64,000 nt of DNA from Microbacterium esteraromaticum (GTDB lineage Bacteria; Actinomycetota; Actinomycetes; Actinomycetales; Microbacteriaceae): NCBI RefSeq assembly GCF_014084045.1, contig NZ_CP043732.1:3224001-3288000 (forward strand), written 5' to 3'. A program made the translations under genes and the position numbers. Shown here one piece after another: positions 1 to 11,769 of the stretch. The notes below the pieces were generated by a model that was not told where the DNA came from, did no database searches, and saw only the letters and a list, made by a program, of their open reading frames with translations. Within the stretch, counting starts at the first letter, position 1. Every line of letters starts with the position of its first letter.

Positions 1-235
1 AGATGGAGTGGTTGACGTGTCCGCCGAGGTTGAACGCGAGGTCCTTCTCGAGCTTGTTCACGTTCGCGAGGTTGCCGCTCTCGCGAGCCTCGGCGAGGCC
101 GTCCAGCGCCGCGTTGGCGCCGGCGACGTAGGCGGCGTGGTGCTTGTCATGGTGCAGTTCCATGATCTTGCCGCTGATGTGCGGTTCCAGAGCCGCGAAG
201 TCGTAGGGAAGGTCGGGGAGCGTGTAGGTCGCCAT
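1..235 (-). CDS. sodA: Superoxide dismutase (Mn/Fe family), N-terminal part
   Basis: Converts superoxide to hydrogen peroxide and oxygen in the cytoplasm using Mn or Fe. The 78 visible residues carry the family N-terminus: TLPDLPYD, then [17 protein letters not shown] with the first metal-binding His at about residue 28, and GGHVNHS with the second at about residue 76. The gene runs off the left edge, so the C-terminal Asp and His ligands and the metal type cannot be judged. The ATG at 235 gives the standard [10 protein letters not shown] start. It lies downstream of whiA on the same strand. A TAGGAT -10 candidate at 320-325 suggests its own promoter with a leader of about 78 nt. Confidence 0.95.
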   Translation of the reverse strand, partial: MATYTLPDLPYDFAALEPHISGKIMELHHDKHHAAYVAGANAALDGLAEARESGNLANVNKLEKDLAFNLGGHVNHSI

Positions 236-319
236 GTCGATTTCATCCAATCCGCGCCGCGCCGCGGCGCTTGCCGATCCTCTGCGACGCCGAAGTGCCT
301 CGCAGAGCAGACGTTTTTC

Positions 320-325
320 ATCCTA
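320..325 (-). promoter_or_regulatory. Candidate -10 box for sodA
   Basis: TAGGAT on the minus strand in the 146-base gap between whiA and sodA. It predicts a transcript with a leader of about 78 nt. No convincing -35 was seen. Nothing else is recognised in this gap. Confidence 0.35.
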
Positions 326-381
326 CTGACGACAACGCAGCAGCCGGTGGGATGTTCCGGATGACGGATCGGACGGGAGGG

Positions 382-1374
382 TCAGCCGTCCAGGCCGGCC
401 GGAACGGCCGCCTCGGTGCCGGGGATGCCCTCCTGCTGAGCCCGCTTGTCGGCCATCGCGAGGAGACGGCGGATGCGGCCGGCGACGGCATCCTTGGTGA
501 GCGGCGGGTCGGCGTGGTGGCCGAGCTCGTCGAGGCTGGCGTCTCGGTGCGCGAGTCGAAGGCTGCCCGCGGTGCGCAGGTGCTCAGGCACGTCGTCGCC
601 GAGGATCTCCAGGGCGCGCTCCACGCGCGCGCATGCGGCGACGGCGGCCTGAGCCGAGCGGCGGAGGTTCGCGTCGTCGAAGTTGACGAGGCGGTTCACT
701 CCGGCGCGCACCTCGCGGCGCTGGCGCATCTCCTCCCACGCGACGGCGGTGCGGCGGGCACCCATCGCGGTGAGGATGGCGCGGATGGCCTCCCCTTCGC
801 GCACGACCACGCGCGGCAGGCCGCGTACCTCGCGCGCCTTCGCCGCGACACCGAGGCGGTGCGCGGCGCCCACGAGCGCCATGGCGGCCTCGCCCGACGG
901 GCAGGCGACCTCCAGCATGGCTGATCGGCCAGGCTCGCTGAGGGAACCGGATGCCAGGAATGCGCCGCGCCAGATGCCTGCGAGCTCCTCGGGGGATCCT
1001 GTGGTGAGCCGGTTCGGCAGGCCGCGAACGGGCCGACGACGCGCGTCGAGCAGACCGGTCTGGCGGGCCAGGGTCTCCCCCGCCGCGATGACGCGGACGG
1101 CCCAGCGGGCACCGCTGCCGGCACCGGCGGAGTTCGCGACGCTGGCCTTGACCTGCGCGATCTCCGGACGCACGCCGTAGATCTCCGCGAGATCGCGGCT
1201 CACACGACGAGCCAGCAGCTCGGCATCCACTTCGGCCTCGACCGCGACGCGACCGGCGATGGAGTGCAGACCACCCGCGAAGCGCAGGATCGTCGTCACT
1301 TCAGCGACACGCACCGTCGGGGGTGCGTTGCGCACGCTGACGAGCTCGGCCTTGACGTCGGTGGTTAGTGCCAC
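382..1374 (-). CDS. whiA: WhiA sporulation/division transcription factor
   Basis: 330-aa DNA-binding protein with a LAGLIDADG-homing-endonuclease-like N-terminal region and a C-terminal helix-turn-helix. In Streptomyces it works with WhiB to activate division genes; in non-sporulating actinobacteria it is also tied to division. Family landmarks seen are [10 protein letters not shown] at the N-terminus, [12 protein letters not shown] and [14 protein letters not shown] in the middle, and [15 protein letters not shown] plus [15 protein letters not shown] at the C-terminus. The GTG at 1374 is chosen because AGGAG lies just upstream; a GTG four codons earlier would bury that site. It follows rapZ on the same strand, the usual actinobacterial order rapZ-whiA. 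Confidence 0.95.
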   Translation of the reverse strand: MALTTDVKAELVSVRNAPPTVRVAEVTTILRFAGGLHSIAGRVAVEAEVDAELLARRVSRDLAEIYGVRPEIAQVKASVANSAGAGSGARWAVRVIAAGETLARQTGLLDARRRPVRGLPNRLTTGSPEELAGIWRGAFLASGSLSEPGRSAMLEVACPSGEAAMALVGAAHRLGVAAKAREVRGLPRVVVREGEAIRAILTAMGARRTAVAWEEMRQRREVRAGVNRLVNFDDANLRRSAQAAVAACARVERALEILGDDVPEHLRTAGSLRLAHRDASLDELGHHADPPLTKDAVAGRIRRLLAMADKRAQQEGIPGTEAAVPAGLDG

Positions 1375-1418
1375 GGGACTCCTCACGATCCAGGCGTCGG
1401 ATCGCGACGCAAGGGACT

Positions 1419-1424
1419 AGCCTA
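1419..1424 (-). promoter_or_regulatory. Candidate -10 box for whiA
   Basis: TAGGCT on the minus strand in the 86-nt gap between rapZ and whiA. It would give whiA its own transcript with a leader of about 37 nt that includes the AGGAG ribosome binding site. Confidence 0.4.
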
Positions 1425-1460
1425 CAAGGCGCCCGGCCTCGGCACCGACTCGATCCAGGG

Positions 1461-2333
1461 TCACTCCCGGCCGAGATCCCGATGACGCACGTTGATCGCG
1501 ACGCCGGGAGCGTCGGCCAGACGCCTGGCGAGCTCCTCGCTCATGGCCACCGAGCGGTGCTTGCCGCCCGTGCATCCGATTGCGACCGTGGAGTGGCTCT
1601 TGTTCTCGCGCTGGTAGCCCTCGAGCACCGGACGCAGCGCCTCGGCATAGGAATCCAGGAACTGCGCCGAGCCGGGGAGGCCGAGCACGTAGTCGCGCAC
1701 CGCCTCGTCGCGGCCGCTGAGATCGCGGAGATCCTCGTTCCAGAACGGATTCGGCAGGAACCTCATGTCGGCGACCAGGTCTACGTCGGTGGGCAGGCCG
1801 TACTTGAATCCGAAGCTCAGGATGGTGAGGCGGTGGCGCGCCGCCCCCTCCTCGGAGAACATCTCGGAGACCTGCATCGCCAGCTGGTGGATGTTCAGTG
1901 ACGAGGTGTCGATGAGCAGGTCGGCCGCCTCGCGGATCGTGGCCAGTCGGGCACGCTCGGCGCGGATGCCGTCGAGGAGCGTGCCGTCGCCCTGCAGCGG
2001 GTGCGGTCGGCGCACCGATTCGTAGCGCCGCACGAGGACGTCGTCGGAGGCGTCGAGATAGAGCACCTTCACCCCGCCGCGGGCGCGCAGCGCACGGTAG
2101 ACCTCAGGGAGCTCGTCGAACAGTCCACGCCCGCGGACGTCGACGACGGCCGCGATCTTGGGCAGGTTCCCCGCTCCCATGTCGGTGAGCTCGAGCAGCG
2201 GGCGGAGGATCTGCGGCGGGAGGTTGTCGACCACGTACCATCCGAGGTCCTCGAGCGCGTTCGCAGCGGTCGTGCGCCCGGCTCCCGACATCCCGGTGAC
2301 GATCAGGAACTCGCCCTCTTCTGCGGCCGCCAT
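1461..2333 (-). CDS. rapZ: RapZ-family nucleotide-binding protein (UPF0042/YvcJ)
   Basis: 290-aa P-loop protein. In E. coli RapZ delivers the GlmZ small RNA to RNase E to control glucosamine-6-phosphate synthase; in Gram-positives (YvcJ) it is a GTP/ATP-binding protein whose role is less clear. The Walker A is at residues 14-21 (GMSGAGRTT). The C-terminal half keeps FKYGLP, DMRFLPNP, IGCTGGKHRSV and the closing NVRHRDL. The ATG at 2333 has a GGGAGCAG site upstream. It lies between uvrC and whiA, the conserved uvrA-uvrC-rapZ-whiA neighbourhood of actinobacteria. Confidence 0.95.
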   Translation of the reverse strand: MAAAEEGEFLIVTGMSGAGRTTAANALEDLGWYVVDNLPPQILRPLLELTDMGAGNLPKIAAVVDVRGRGLFDELPEVYRALRARGGVKVLYLDASDDVLVRRYESVRRPHPLQGDGTLLDGIRAERARLATIREAADLLIDTSSLNIHQLAMQVSEMFSEEGAARHRLTILSFGFKYGLPTDVDLVADMRFLPNPFWNEDLRDLSGRDEAVRDYVLGLPGSAQFLDSYAEALRPVLEGYQRENKSHSTVAIGCTGGKHRSVAMSEELARRLADAPGVAINVRHRDLGRE

Positions 2334-2356
2334 GCTCTGCTCCCTTCCCTGATCCC

Positions 2357-2362
2357 AGCCTA
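2357..2362 (-). promoter_or_regulatory. Candidate -10 box for rapZ overlapping the uvrC stop codon
   Basis: TAGGCT on the minus strand overlaps the TAG stop of uvrC at 2360-2362, about 24 nt upstream of the rapZ ATG. It would allow rapZ-whiA to be transcribed independently of uvrA-uvrC. Confidence 0.35.
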
Positions 2363-4248
2363 GCGAGTCGCGGGAGCGCGTCCGTCGGCGAGATGTGCGT
2401 GGATGGTGGCTGCGAGCACCGGCCCGATGCCAGCGACCTCGCCTATCTGCTCCGGAGTCGAGCCGCGAAGCGCCGTGACCGAGCCGAAATGGGTCAGCAG
2501 CGCCTTGATCCGCGCGTCGCCGAGGCCGGGGATCTCACGCAGGACGGTCTGGATGTCGCGGCGCCGGCGCTTGCGCTGATGCGTGATCGCGAAGCGATGC
2601 GCCTCGTCGCGCAGGCGCTGCACGAGATAGAGGGCCTCACTGGTGCGCGGGAGGATCACCGGGAAGTCGTCGTCGGGGACCCAGATCTCCTCGAGCCGCT
2701 TGGCGATGCCGCATAGCGCGATCTCGGTGTGCCCGCTGTCGCGCAGCGCACGCGCGGCGGCCTGCACCTGCGGCTGGCCGCCGTCGACGACGAGCAGCTG
2801 AGGCCGGTAGGCGAAGCGCGGGCGCCGTCTGCCCTCAGTCTCGTCGTCGTCCTCGGGCGCCTCGGGCCCGGAGTCCACCCTCGCCAGACGGCGCATGAGC
2901 ACCTGGTAAATCGAATCGGTGTCGTCGGTGGTCTCGGTGATGTTGAACGAGCGGTACTGGTCTTTGCGCGGCAGTCCGTCTTCGAAGACGACCATCGACG
3001 CGACCACGTTCGTGCCGCCGAGGTGGGAGATGTCGAAGCACTCGATGCGCAGCGGCGCCTCGTCCATGCCGAGCGCCTCCTGCAGGTCGGTGAGCGCCTG
3101 CGTGCGCGCGACGTAGTCGCTGGTACGGCGCGTCTTGTGACGCAGCAGCGCCTGCTGGGCGTTGAGCGTGGCCGTGCGCATGAGGTCGGCGCGCTGCCCC
3201 CGCTGGGCGACGGCGATCTCGACGCGGCGTCCGCGCCGATCGCGCAGCCACTGCTCGAGCTCGGCGGCGTCGTCGGGCAGGGTCGGCACGAGCACTCGCC
3301 GCGGGATGTCGGGCGAGTCGCCGTACACCCTCTGCAGGATCTGGTCGACGAGCTCGCCCCGGCTGATGTCGAGTTCCTTGTCGACGGCGAGCGAGCGGAC
3401 GCCTCGCACACGACCGCCGCGGATCACGAAGTGGTGCACCGCCGCCGAGAGCTCGTCCTCCGCGATTCCGAACAGGTCGGCATCCTCGTCAGACGGGAGC
3501 ACGAGTGCGCTCTTGCCCAGCACGGCGTCGATCGCGGTGAGCTTGTCTCTGAACCGCGCGGCGGCCTCGTAGTCCATCGCGGCGGATGCCGCCAGCATCC
3601 GCTTGGTGAGATCGCGCGTGAACCGCTCGTCGCCACCCGCCATGAAGGCGACGAAGTCGTCGACCATGGCACGGTGCTCCTCGATGGTGACCGTCATCGA
3701 GCACGGCCCGCCGCACTTGCCTATCTGGCCGGGGAAGCACGGCCTGCCGGTCTGCATGGCGCGGCGATAGCTGGAATCGCTGCAGGTGCGGATCGGGAAC
3801 GCCTTCACCATCAGGTCGATGGTCTCGTGCACGGCCCACACCTTGGGATACGGACCGAAGTACCGGGCGCCTGGAATGCGCCTGTTGCGCGTCACCATGA
3901 CCCGCGGCGCCTCGTCGGCGAGTGTTATCGCCATGAAGGGATACGACTTGTCGTCCTTGTAGCGCACGTTGAACGGCGGATCGAACTCCTTGATCCACAT
4001 GTACTCGAGCTGCAGCGAATCGACGTCTGTCGCGACGACGGTCCACTCGACGGACGCCGCGGTCGTGACCATCCGCCGGGTGCGCTCGTGCAGTGTGCGC
4101 AACGGGGCGAAGTAGTTCGACAGGCGCTGACGGAGGTTCTTCGCCTTGCCGACGTACAGCACGCGGCCGTCGGCGTCACGGAAGCGGTAGACGCCGGGGT
4201 CGGTGGGGATCTCGCCCGCTCGCGGCTTGTACGGGAGGACGTCGGCCA

Positions 4249-4249
<1 letters not shown>
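2360..4249 (-). CDS. uvrC: Excinuclease ABC subunit C
   Basis: 629-aa nuclease that makes both incisions around bulky lesions after UvrA/UvrB recognition. In order: GIY-YIG domain ([20 protein letters not shown], residues about 19-40), Cys-rich stretch with [17 protein letters not shown] motif near residue 210 ([13 protein letters not shown]) that pairs with UvrB, the RNase H-like endonuclease ([11 protein letters not shown] and [11 protein letters not shown]), and a tandem helix-hairpin-helix at the end ([25 protein letters not shown]). Length is normal. The start is ATG at 4249, overlapping the uvrA stop as TGATG, so translation is probably coupled. Confidence 0.98.
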
Positions 4250-7137
<2,888 letters not shown>

Positions 7138-7143
7138 CGTCCA

Positions 7144-7149
7144 AGTCTA
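7144..7149 (-). promoter_or_regulatory. Leaderless promoter -10 box of uvrA
   Basis: TAGACT on the minus strand ends 6 nt before the GTG at 7137, so transcription should begin at or next to the start codon. It lies in the 9-nt gap after the membrane-protein gene ending at 7147. Confidence 0.6.
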
Positions 7150-7722
7150 GGAGCGGCCACCGACACTGGGCTCCGCATCAGCCGAGGGCGAACGCCTCGC
7201 GGCCCTCGGGAACGCCGCCAGACGGCTCGGTCCGAGCATCAGCCGCGCCCCGAGCGTGAGCGCGAACACGGCCGCCGCACCCGCGATCACCGCGAGCGGA
7301 AACGAGCCCCGCGACGGGATCGCCCCGATGGCGAGCACGACCACCTGGCCGACCGCCTGCATCCACGCGAAGCGCACGGCCGTCGGCCGCAGCGCCCTGA
7401 GCGACACTCGGGCGGTCGCGGGGACGACGAGCGAGAGCGCGCCGAGCACGTGCAGCGCGTGCACCGCGGCCACCACGAGCGCCGCGCGGCCCCCGTCCGG
7501 CCCTGGCACGATGAGCAGCCCCACCAGCACCGCCGCGGCCATCCACGCCCCGGCGTAGACAGGCGTCACCGCCCCGAACACGGCGAGGACACCCACCACC
7601 GCCAACCACACGGGAGTCGCGCCGAGCAGGGTCGCCGCCGCCACCGCGACGAGCACGACGAGCACCCGCAGCAGCAGCCCAGGCGCGCTCAGCCCGATGC
7701 GCAGCGTCTCGTCACGCCTCAT
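7147..7722 (-). CDS. Integral membrane protein of the MoxR/DUF58 operon
   Basis: 191-aa protein of unknown function and the last gene of the operon that begins with the DUF4129 gene. Residues about 12-160 form roughly five or six hydrophobic segments ([30 protein letters not shown], and others) with a short basic N-terminus and a polar C-terminal tail. No enzymatic motif is visible. The ATG at 7722 overlaps the DUF58 stop as ATGA, so translation is coupled. The same reading frame extends upstream through the DUF58 gene, but that extension is an Arg/Pro-rich shadow of DUF58 and was not used. Confidence 0.8.
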   Translation of the reverse strand: MRRDETLRIGLSAPGLLLRVLVVLVAVAAATLLGATPVWLAVVGVLAVFGAVTPVYAGAWMAAAVLVGLLIVPGPDGGRAALVVAAVHALHVLGALSLVVPATARVSLRALRPTAVRFAWMQAVGQVVVLAIGAIPSRGSFPLAVIAGAAAVFALTLGARLMLGPSRLAAFPRAARRSPSADAEPSVGGRS

Positions 7723-8990
7723 CGGATCACCCCGACCGCCTGTGCGCGCACCCGCGACAGCGCCGTCCAGACCGCACTGCGGTCCGCGTCCCAGCGCACC
7801 ACTTCCACGCCGGACTCCTCCAGTCCTCGCAGCATGTCGTGACGCTCGGCGAGCAGCACCTGCAACGCGAGCATGCGCTCCATGCTCAGCCTGGCGCGAT
7901 CGAGTTCCGGAAGCACGTCGACGGCGATCACGCGGTGCCCGCCGGCTCTCCACCGCAGCGCGATCTCGGCGGCGGCGCCGTCGAAGAAGACAGACAGCAC
8001 GTGGATGATCGAGCCGTGCGGCACCGGCGGCGTGCGGCGGAACCTCGAGTCGTCGCCGGCCCGTCCGCTCGCCGCGATCTCGGCGACCACCCGTGCGAGG
8101 TGCCTGCGCCCGCCGCCGCTGCGCACCGAGCGCCCGGAGAGGGCGAGTGTGTGGAAGGCCACGCGATCGCCTTGCGCGACCGTCGCCTCGGCGATCGCCC
8201 TTGCTGCACTGCGTGCGTGATCGAGGGAGGTCGCTCCGCTGCGCCTCAGATCGGTCGTGCCCCACGTCGACACCATGGCGCCCAGGTCGTCGGCGGTGTC
8301 CATCACGATCACGGCGGATGCGTCGCTCAGGGCGTTCGTCCTCCGGATCAGCAGCTCCCCCGGCCTGCGCGCAGCCCGCGCGGTCGCCTTCCAGTCGACC
8401 CGGCGCAGCTCGTCCCCGGGAGCGAAGGGGTGGATGTCGCGGAAGTCACCGCCCTGGCCGGGCCTGGTGCCCTCGTGCGAGCCGTGCAGCCCCGTCAGGC
8501 GCGGAGCCAGAGGCATCCGGGGCAGTCGCGGGGCAGCGGGCGGCACGGCGTGCACGGCCACGATGCCCGCGCTCGGCCGGCCGAGCTGGGCTCCGTCCAC
8601 CTGCATCCCGCGTGCCGCGACCTCGACCGAGCGCAGCGGGCCCGAATGCAGTGCGCGGCTGGCGGCGCGCAGCCGGGCGCCCCCGGCGACGACGACCCGC
8701 CGACGCCGACGATCGGCCTGGATGATCGAGACGTCGACGAGCTCGGTGCCGTCGCCGACGAGGATGTCGTCGTGGACCCAGCCCTCGTCGCCGCTGCTGC
8801 GCTTCTCGATCTCGATGTCCACGTCGACTCCGCTGACGCTCAGAGCGTGAGCCGCCCACAGAGCGAGCGGGACGCCGATCGCGATGACATCCGGCCGGGC
8901 GAGCACGAGCCCCGCGATCAGTGCTGCGAGCGCGCCCACGACCGCGAACAGCAGCGCCGGGCTGGGGCGCGACGGTGCATCGGTCGACAT
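7719..8990 (-). CDS. DUF58 domain protein (vWA-like), MoxR partner
   Basis: 423-aa protein. Residues about 10-50 are two membrane segments (LLFAVVGALAALIAGLVLA, VIAIGVPLALWAAHAL). The DUF58 signature FRDIHPFAPGDELRRVDWKA lies in the middle, followed by a von Willebrand A-like part (AVIVMDTADD, then a predicted metal-site region with changed residues). DUF58 proteins are encoded beside MoxR ATPases and are thought to be MoxR-dependent assembly factors at the envelope; the substrate here is unknown. It follows moxR by 3 nt and overlaps the next membrane-protein gene by 4 nt. Confidence 0.92.
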   Translation of the reverse strand: MSTDAPSRPSPALLFAVVGALAALIAGLVLARPDVIAIGVPLALWAAHALSVSGVDVDIEIEKRSSGDEGWVHDDILVGDGTELVDVSIIQADRRRRRVVVAGGARLRAASRALHSGPLRSVEVAARGMQVDGAQLGRPSAGIVAVHAVPPAAPRLPRMPLAPRLTGLHGSHEGTRPGQGGDFRDIHPFAPGDELRRVDWKATARAARRPGELLIRRTNALSDASAVIVMDTADDLGAMVSTWGTTDLRRSGATSLDHARSAARAIAEATVAQGDRVAFHTLALSGRSVRSGGGRRHLARVVAEIAASGRAGDDSRFRRTPPVPHGSIIHVLSVFFDGAAAEIALRWRAGGHRVIAVDVLPELDRARLSMERMLALQVLLAERHDMLRGLEESGVEVVRWDADRSAVWTALSRVRAQAVGVIR

Positions 8991-8993
8991 CCC

Positions 8994-9959
8994 TCAGGCC
9001 CTGGCTGCGGCGACGCTGGGCGGGACGGGCACTGAGCCGACCACGGCGCGCACCAGCTCGGCGGGGTCGACGCCCTGCGCCCACGCCTGGGGCGTCAGGG
9101 TGAGCCGATGCGCGAGCGCCGGCACGGCGACGCGCTTGATGTCGTCCGGGCGCACGAAGTCCCGCCCGTCGAGCGCCGCCAGCGCCCTGCCGACCAGCAG
9201 CAGGGTCTGCGAGCCGCGCGGGGAGGCGCCGACGGCGACATGCTGCGCCTGCCGCGTGGCTGCGGCCAGCGCGACGCAGTACGCTGCCACATCGGGATCG
9301 ACGTGGATCTGCTCGACGGCGTGCTGCACCGCGGCGAGCTCGCCCGGTGCCAGCACCGCGGGCACCTCGGCCGCTTCCCGACGGCGGCGCACCCGAGCCA
9401 GCAGGATCGCGGTCTCGCCGGCGTGGTCAGGGTATCCGACCGAGAGCCGCACCATGAACCTGTCGAGCTGTGCCTCGGGAAGCGCGTACGTGCCCTCATA
9501 CTCGATCGGGTTCGCCGTCGCGATCACATGGAACGGCGCCTCCAGCGCGAAACTGTTCCCCTCGACGGTCACCTGCCGCTCCGCCATCGCCTCGAGCATC
9601 GCGGACTGCGTCTTCGGGGTGGTGCGATTGATCTCGTCGGCGAGCAGCAGTCCCGTGAAGATCGGCCCGCGACGGAAGACGAACTCGCCGGTGTCAGGTG
9701 CGTAGACGTATGATCCGGTCACATCACCAGGCAGCATGTCCGGCGTGCACTGCAGACGCCGGAACGAGAGCCCGAGCGCCGATGCCAGGCTGCGGGCGGC
9801 CACGGTCTTGCCGAGGCCGGGTACATCCTCGAAGAGCACATGACCGCCAGCCAGGATGGTCGCGAGCGCGATCTCGAGCGGCCCGTCCATCCCCACCACG
9901 ACTGTGGCGACGGCGGCGCGGATGCGGCGCCCGGTCTCGGCGATGTCCTCGACGTTCAT
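8994..9959 (-). CDS. MoxR-family AAA+ ATPase
   Basis: 321-aa AAA+ chaperone-type ATPase. Walker A is DVPGLGKT at residues 45-52 and Walker B LLLADEI at 104-110, with sensor 1 in VIATANPIE. The C-terminal lid includes GASPRGSQTLL and the RPDDIK motif. MoxR proteins remodel partner complexes carrying vWA domains, here presumably the adjacent DUF58 protein. The ATG at 9959 overlaps the upstream stop as ATGA and is preceded by AGAAGGAGAGG. The longer open frame upstream is an Arg-rich shadow of the previous gene. Confidence 0.95.
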   Translation of the reverse strand: MNVEDIAETGRRIRAAVATVVVGMDGPLEIALATILAGGHVLFEDVPGLGKTVAARSLASALGLSFRRLQCTPDMLPGDVTGSYVYAPDTGEFVFRRGPIFTGLLLADEINRTTPKTQSAMLEAMAERQVTVEGNSFALEAPFHVIATANPIEYEGTYALPEAQLDRFMVRLSVGYPDHAGETAILLARVRRRREAAEVPAVLAPGELAAVQHAVEQIHVDPDVAAYCVALAAATRQAQHVAVGASPRGSQTLLLVGRALAALDGRDFVRPDDIKRVAVPALAHRLTLTPQAWAQGVDPAELVRAVVGSVPVPPSVAAARA

Positions 9960-10492
9960 GCTGTCCTCTCCTTCTGAGATGGTCCGGTCGGGCGCACGGA
10001 CGCGTCTGACCCGCCCGGCGACGCGGTGCTCGACGTGATGCCCTCCAGCCGCTCGGCCGCGTCGAGCCCGTCGCGGATGTCGCGGATCGTCGTGCGACGC
10101 CCGGTCAGTCGTCTCCAGAGGCCGGCCCCCAGAAGGCGATCGACGTCGGCGGCCTGCGACACGTCGTCGACATCGATTCCGAGTCGGCTGAGCCGGCGTC
10201 GGAGCGTCGCCCGCACCCGGCGCGTGACCGCCTCGTTCACGGTGTCGTTGCGGGCGTCGATCGCCCACGCGAGTCGCGACACCTCCGAGCCGACGTAGCG
10301 CTGGTCGGCAGGTCGTCCCGGCGCGTCGAGTCGCGGGTCCTCCGGCATCCGGATGCCCAGCAGCAGCGCCACGCCGGCCGCGAGGATCCCCCATGCCCAT
10401 GCGAACGGGCTCTGCACCCCGAGCGCGTGGAGGGCCGCGACGGCGATGGCGCCGACCACCGTGGGGAGCACTGCGCGACGAAGGCCCTTCAT
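9956..10492 (-). CDS. Hypothetical membrane protein of the MoxR operon
   Basis: 178-aa protein not recognised as a named family. Residues about 8-45 form two hydrophobic segments (VLPTVVGAIAVAALHALGV, FAWAWGILAAGVALLLGI). The rest is a charged cytoplasmic region rich in Arg and Asp (SEVSRLAWAIDARND, RRLSRLGIDVDDV). It sits between the DUF4129 gene and moxR, overlapping both by 4 nt (ATGA). A role with MoxR/DUF58 is inferred only from the coupling. The ATG at 10492 is preferred over the GTG two codons earlier because it forms the ATGA overlap used throughout the operon. Confidence 0.8.
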   Translation of the reverse strand: MKGLRRAVLPTVVGAIAVAALHALGVQSPFAWAWGILAAGVALLLGIRMPEDPRLDAPGRPADQRYVGSEVSRLAWAIDARNDTVNEAVTRRVRATLRRRLSRLGIDVDDVSQAADVDRLLGAGLWRRLTGRRTTIRDIRDGLDAAERLEGITSSTASPGGSDASVRPTGPSQKERTA

Positions 10493-11226
10493 CGCCACCC
10501 CCGCTCGATCGCGGCGAGCGCCCGCTCGGCTTCGCGCCGCATCCGCTCGTCGGCCGGCGTGCTGCCGAAGCGCACCTGCTCATACAGACGCAGCAGGATG
10601 CGCGCCGGTTCGTCGATCCCCGGCCGTCTCGTCAGGATGCGCACAGTGAACTCCGCCGGCGTCTCGGAGCGGCCTCGTCCCGCGCCCGCGTCGGATGCCG
10701 TCTCCTCGAGGCCGAGCCAGGCCGTGACGATCGCATCGCCCGGGTCGCGATGCGCCGCGATGCTGGACAGCGCCACGGCGATGCCGCGCTGCACTGCGGT
10801 CGCATCCAGCGGCTCCTCTGGCGACGGGGCCGTGGCCGTCTCGACCTCTGTCTCCGCCGCCTCCGGCAGCGCCCTCATCCGATCGCGAAGGGCGGCGAGC
10901 AGCCGTCTCGCCAGCCGAATGATGGCGATGAGCACCAGCGTGACCGCGACCGCGAGCAGCACGATCCCGATGATCATCAAGACCAGGTTCGGCTCCTGAG
11001 GCTCAGCCGGGGGCGGAGACGGCTCGAACGTCGGGGTCTGCAGCGCCTTCTGCCCCTCGCGCGGCGCAGCTTCGCTGTCGACGGCGGAGAACGTGGGAAG
11101 ACCGGCAAGAGCGGCGGCGGCGATCGCCACGACGAACAGACCGAGGGCGGCGACCTGGGCGATCGCGGAGCGGCCGGACGACCTGGGCGATCGCCCCCGC
11201 CGTCCCTGCTCCGTGCTGACCGTCAT
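10489..11226 (-). CDS. DUF4129 domain membrane protein
   Basis: 245-aa protein heading the MoxR/DUF58 operon. One membrane segment lies near residues 22-42 (IAQVAALGLFVVAIAAAALA) and a second near 88-112 (LVLMIIGIVLLAVAVTLVLIA), with a Pro-rich extracytoplasmic loop between. The cytoplasmic C-terminus matches DUF4129: AWLGLEETA, ETPAEFTVRIL and LLRLYEQVRFG. In many bacteria this domain is fused to a membrane transglutaminase; here it stands alone. The ATG at 11226 is 7 nt after a TAGGCT -10 box, which argues for this start and against the longer open frame. Confidence 0.88.
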   Translation of the reverse strand: MTVSTEQGRRGRSPRSSGRSAIAQVAALGLFVVAIAAAALAGLPTFSAVDSEAAPREGQKALQTPTFEPSPPPAEPQEPNLVLMIIGIVLLAVAVTLVLIAIIRLARRLLAALRDRMRALPEAAETEVETATAPSPEEPLDATAVQRGIAVALSSIAAHRDPGDAIVTAWLGLEETASDAGAGRGRSETPAEFTVRILTRRPGIDEPARILLRLYEQVRFGSTPADERMRREAERALAAIERGWR

Positions 11227-11233
11227 GTCCGTC

Positions 11234-11239
11234 AGCCTA
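11234..11239 (-). promoter_or_regulatory. Leaderless promoter -10 box of the DUF4129/MoxR/DUF58 operon
   Basis: TAGGCT on the minus strand ends 7 nt before the ATG at 11226. It is the only clear promoter seen for the five-gene operon. Confidence 0.6.
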
Positions 11240-11281
11240 GGGTGCTCCCGCGCGGACCGCGGATGCCTGTGGAGAACCCTC

Positions 11282-11725
11282 TCAATCGGTCGCCGTCGAA
11301 CGACCGGCGAAGGGCTTGAGCGCATCGCGCAGCGAGGCCACCTCTTCGATGCCCGTGCCCACTGCAGCCATCACAGCGTGCGGGACGTCGACGGCCCTTG
11401 CCCGCAGGGCCCTGCCCTCGTCGGTCAGGGTGATGTCGAGCCGGCGTTCGTCGACGGCGCTGCGGGTGCGCTCGACGAGTCCGTCCTTCTCGAGCCGCTT
11501 GACGAGTGGCGAGGCGCTGGCGGGCTCGAGGGCGAGCTCGGCGGCGAGATCGGTGAGCGAACGCGGCGAGCGCTCCCAGAGGGCGAGCATCACGAGGTAC
11601 TGCGGGTGGGTCAGCCCGAGGGGCTCGAGGATCGGACGATAGACGGCGACCACATTGCGAGCCGCCGTGACCATGGCGAAGCAGAGCTGGTTCTCGAGTC
11701 TGAGGAGGTCGTCGTCGGAGGTCAT
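11282..11725 (-). CDS. OhrR-like MarR-family peroxide-sensing regulator
   Basis: 147-aa winged-helix repressor. The N-terminus LENQLCFAM places a cysteine at residue 15, the reactive Cys15 of OhrR, and Tyr29 is also conserved (AVYRPIL). OhrR's second tyrosine is His40 here (LTHPQY). The DNA-binding part has LTDLAAELALEPASASPLVKR and the wing DERRLDITLT. OhrR-type proteins lose DNA binding when Cys15 is oxidised by organic hydroperoxides. No ohr gene is adjacent; the gene is divergent from an 80-aa protein gene whose promoter overlaps a palindrome. The ATG at 11725 is 7 nt after TAGAAT. Confidence 0.88.
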   Translation of the reverse strand: MTSDDDLLRLENQLCFAMVTAARNVVAVYRPILEPLGLTHPQYLVMLALWERSPRSLTDLAAELALEPASASPLVKRLEKDGLVERTRSAVDERRLDITLTDEGRALRARAVDVPHAVMAAVGTGIEEVASLRDALKPFAGRSTATD

Positions 11726-11732
11726 GCGTTCG

Positions 11733-11738
11733 ATTCTA
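11733..11738 (-). promoter_or_regulatory. Leaderless promoter -10 box of the OhrR-like gene
   Basis: TAGAAT on the minus strand ends 7 nt before the ATG at 11725. It lies about 15 nt from the palindrome at 11754-11765, close enough for autoregulation. Confidence 0.6.
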
Positions 11739-11753
11739 TTCGTCCACAGATAT

Positions 11754-11765
11754 TTAGTACACTAA
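11754..11765. promoter_or_regulatory. Candidate MarR/OhrR operator overlapping a -10 box
   Basis: Inverted repeat TTAGT-AC-ACTAA in the 44-base divergent gap, with a further ATAT on each side (11750-11753 and 11768-11771). It covers TACACT at 11758-11763, which is the -10 box of the rightward gene (6 nt before its ATG). Location beside a MarR-family gene makes it the likely operator; binding is inferred. Confidence 0.6.
11758..11763 (+). promoter_or_regulatory. Leaderless promoter -10 box of the 80-aa protein gene
   Basis: TACACT ends 6 nt before the ATG at 11770 and is embedded in the palindrome at 11754-11765. Confidence 0.55.
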
Positions 11766-11769
11766 GGAT

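Noticed and set aside
9960..10583. N-terminal extension of moxR
   Set aside because: Arg/Gly/Pro-rich shadow of the upstream gene; the ATG at 9959 has a ribosome binding site and the family N-terminus.
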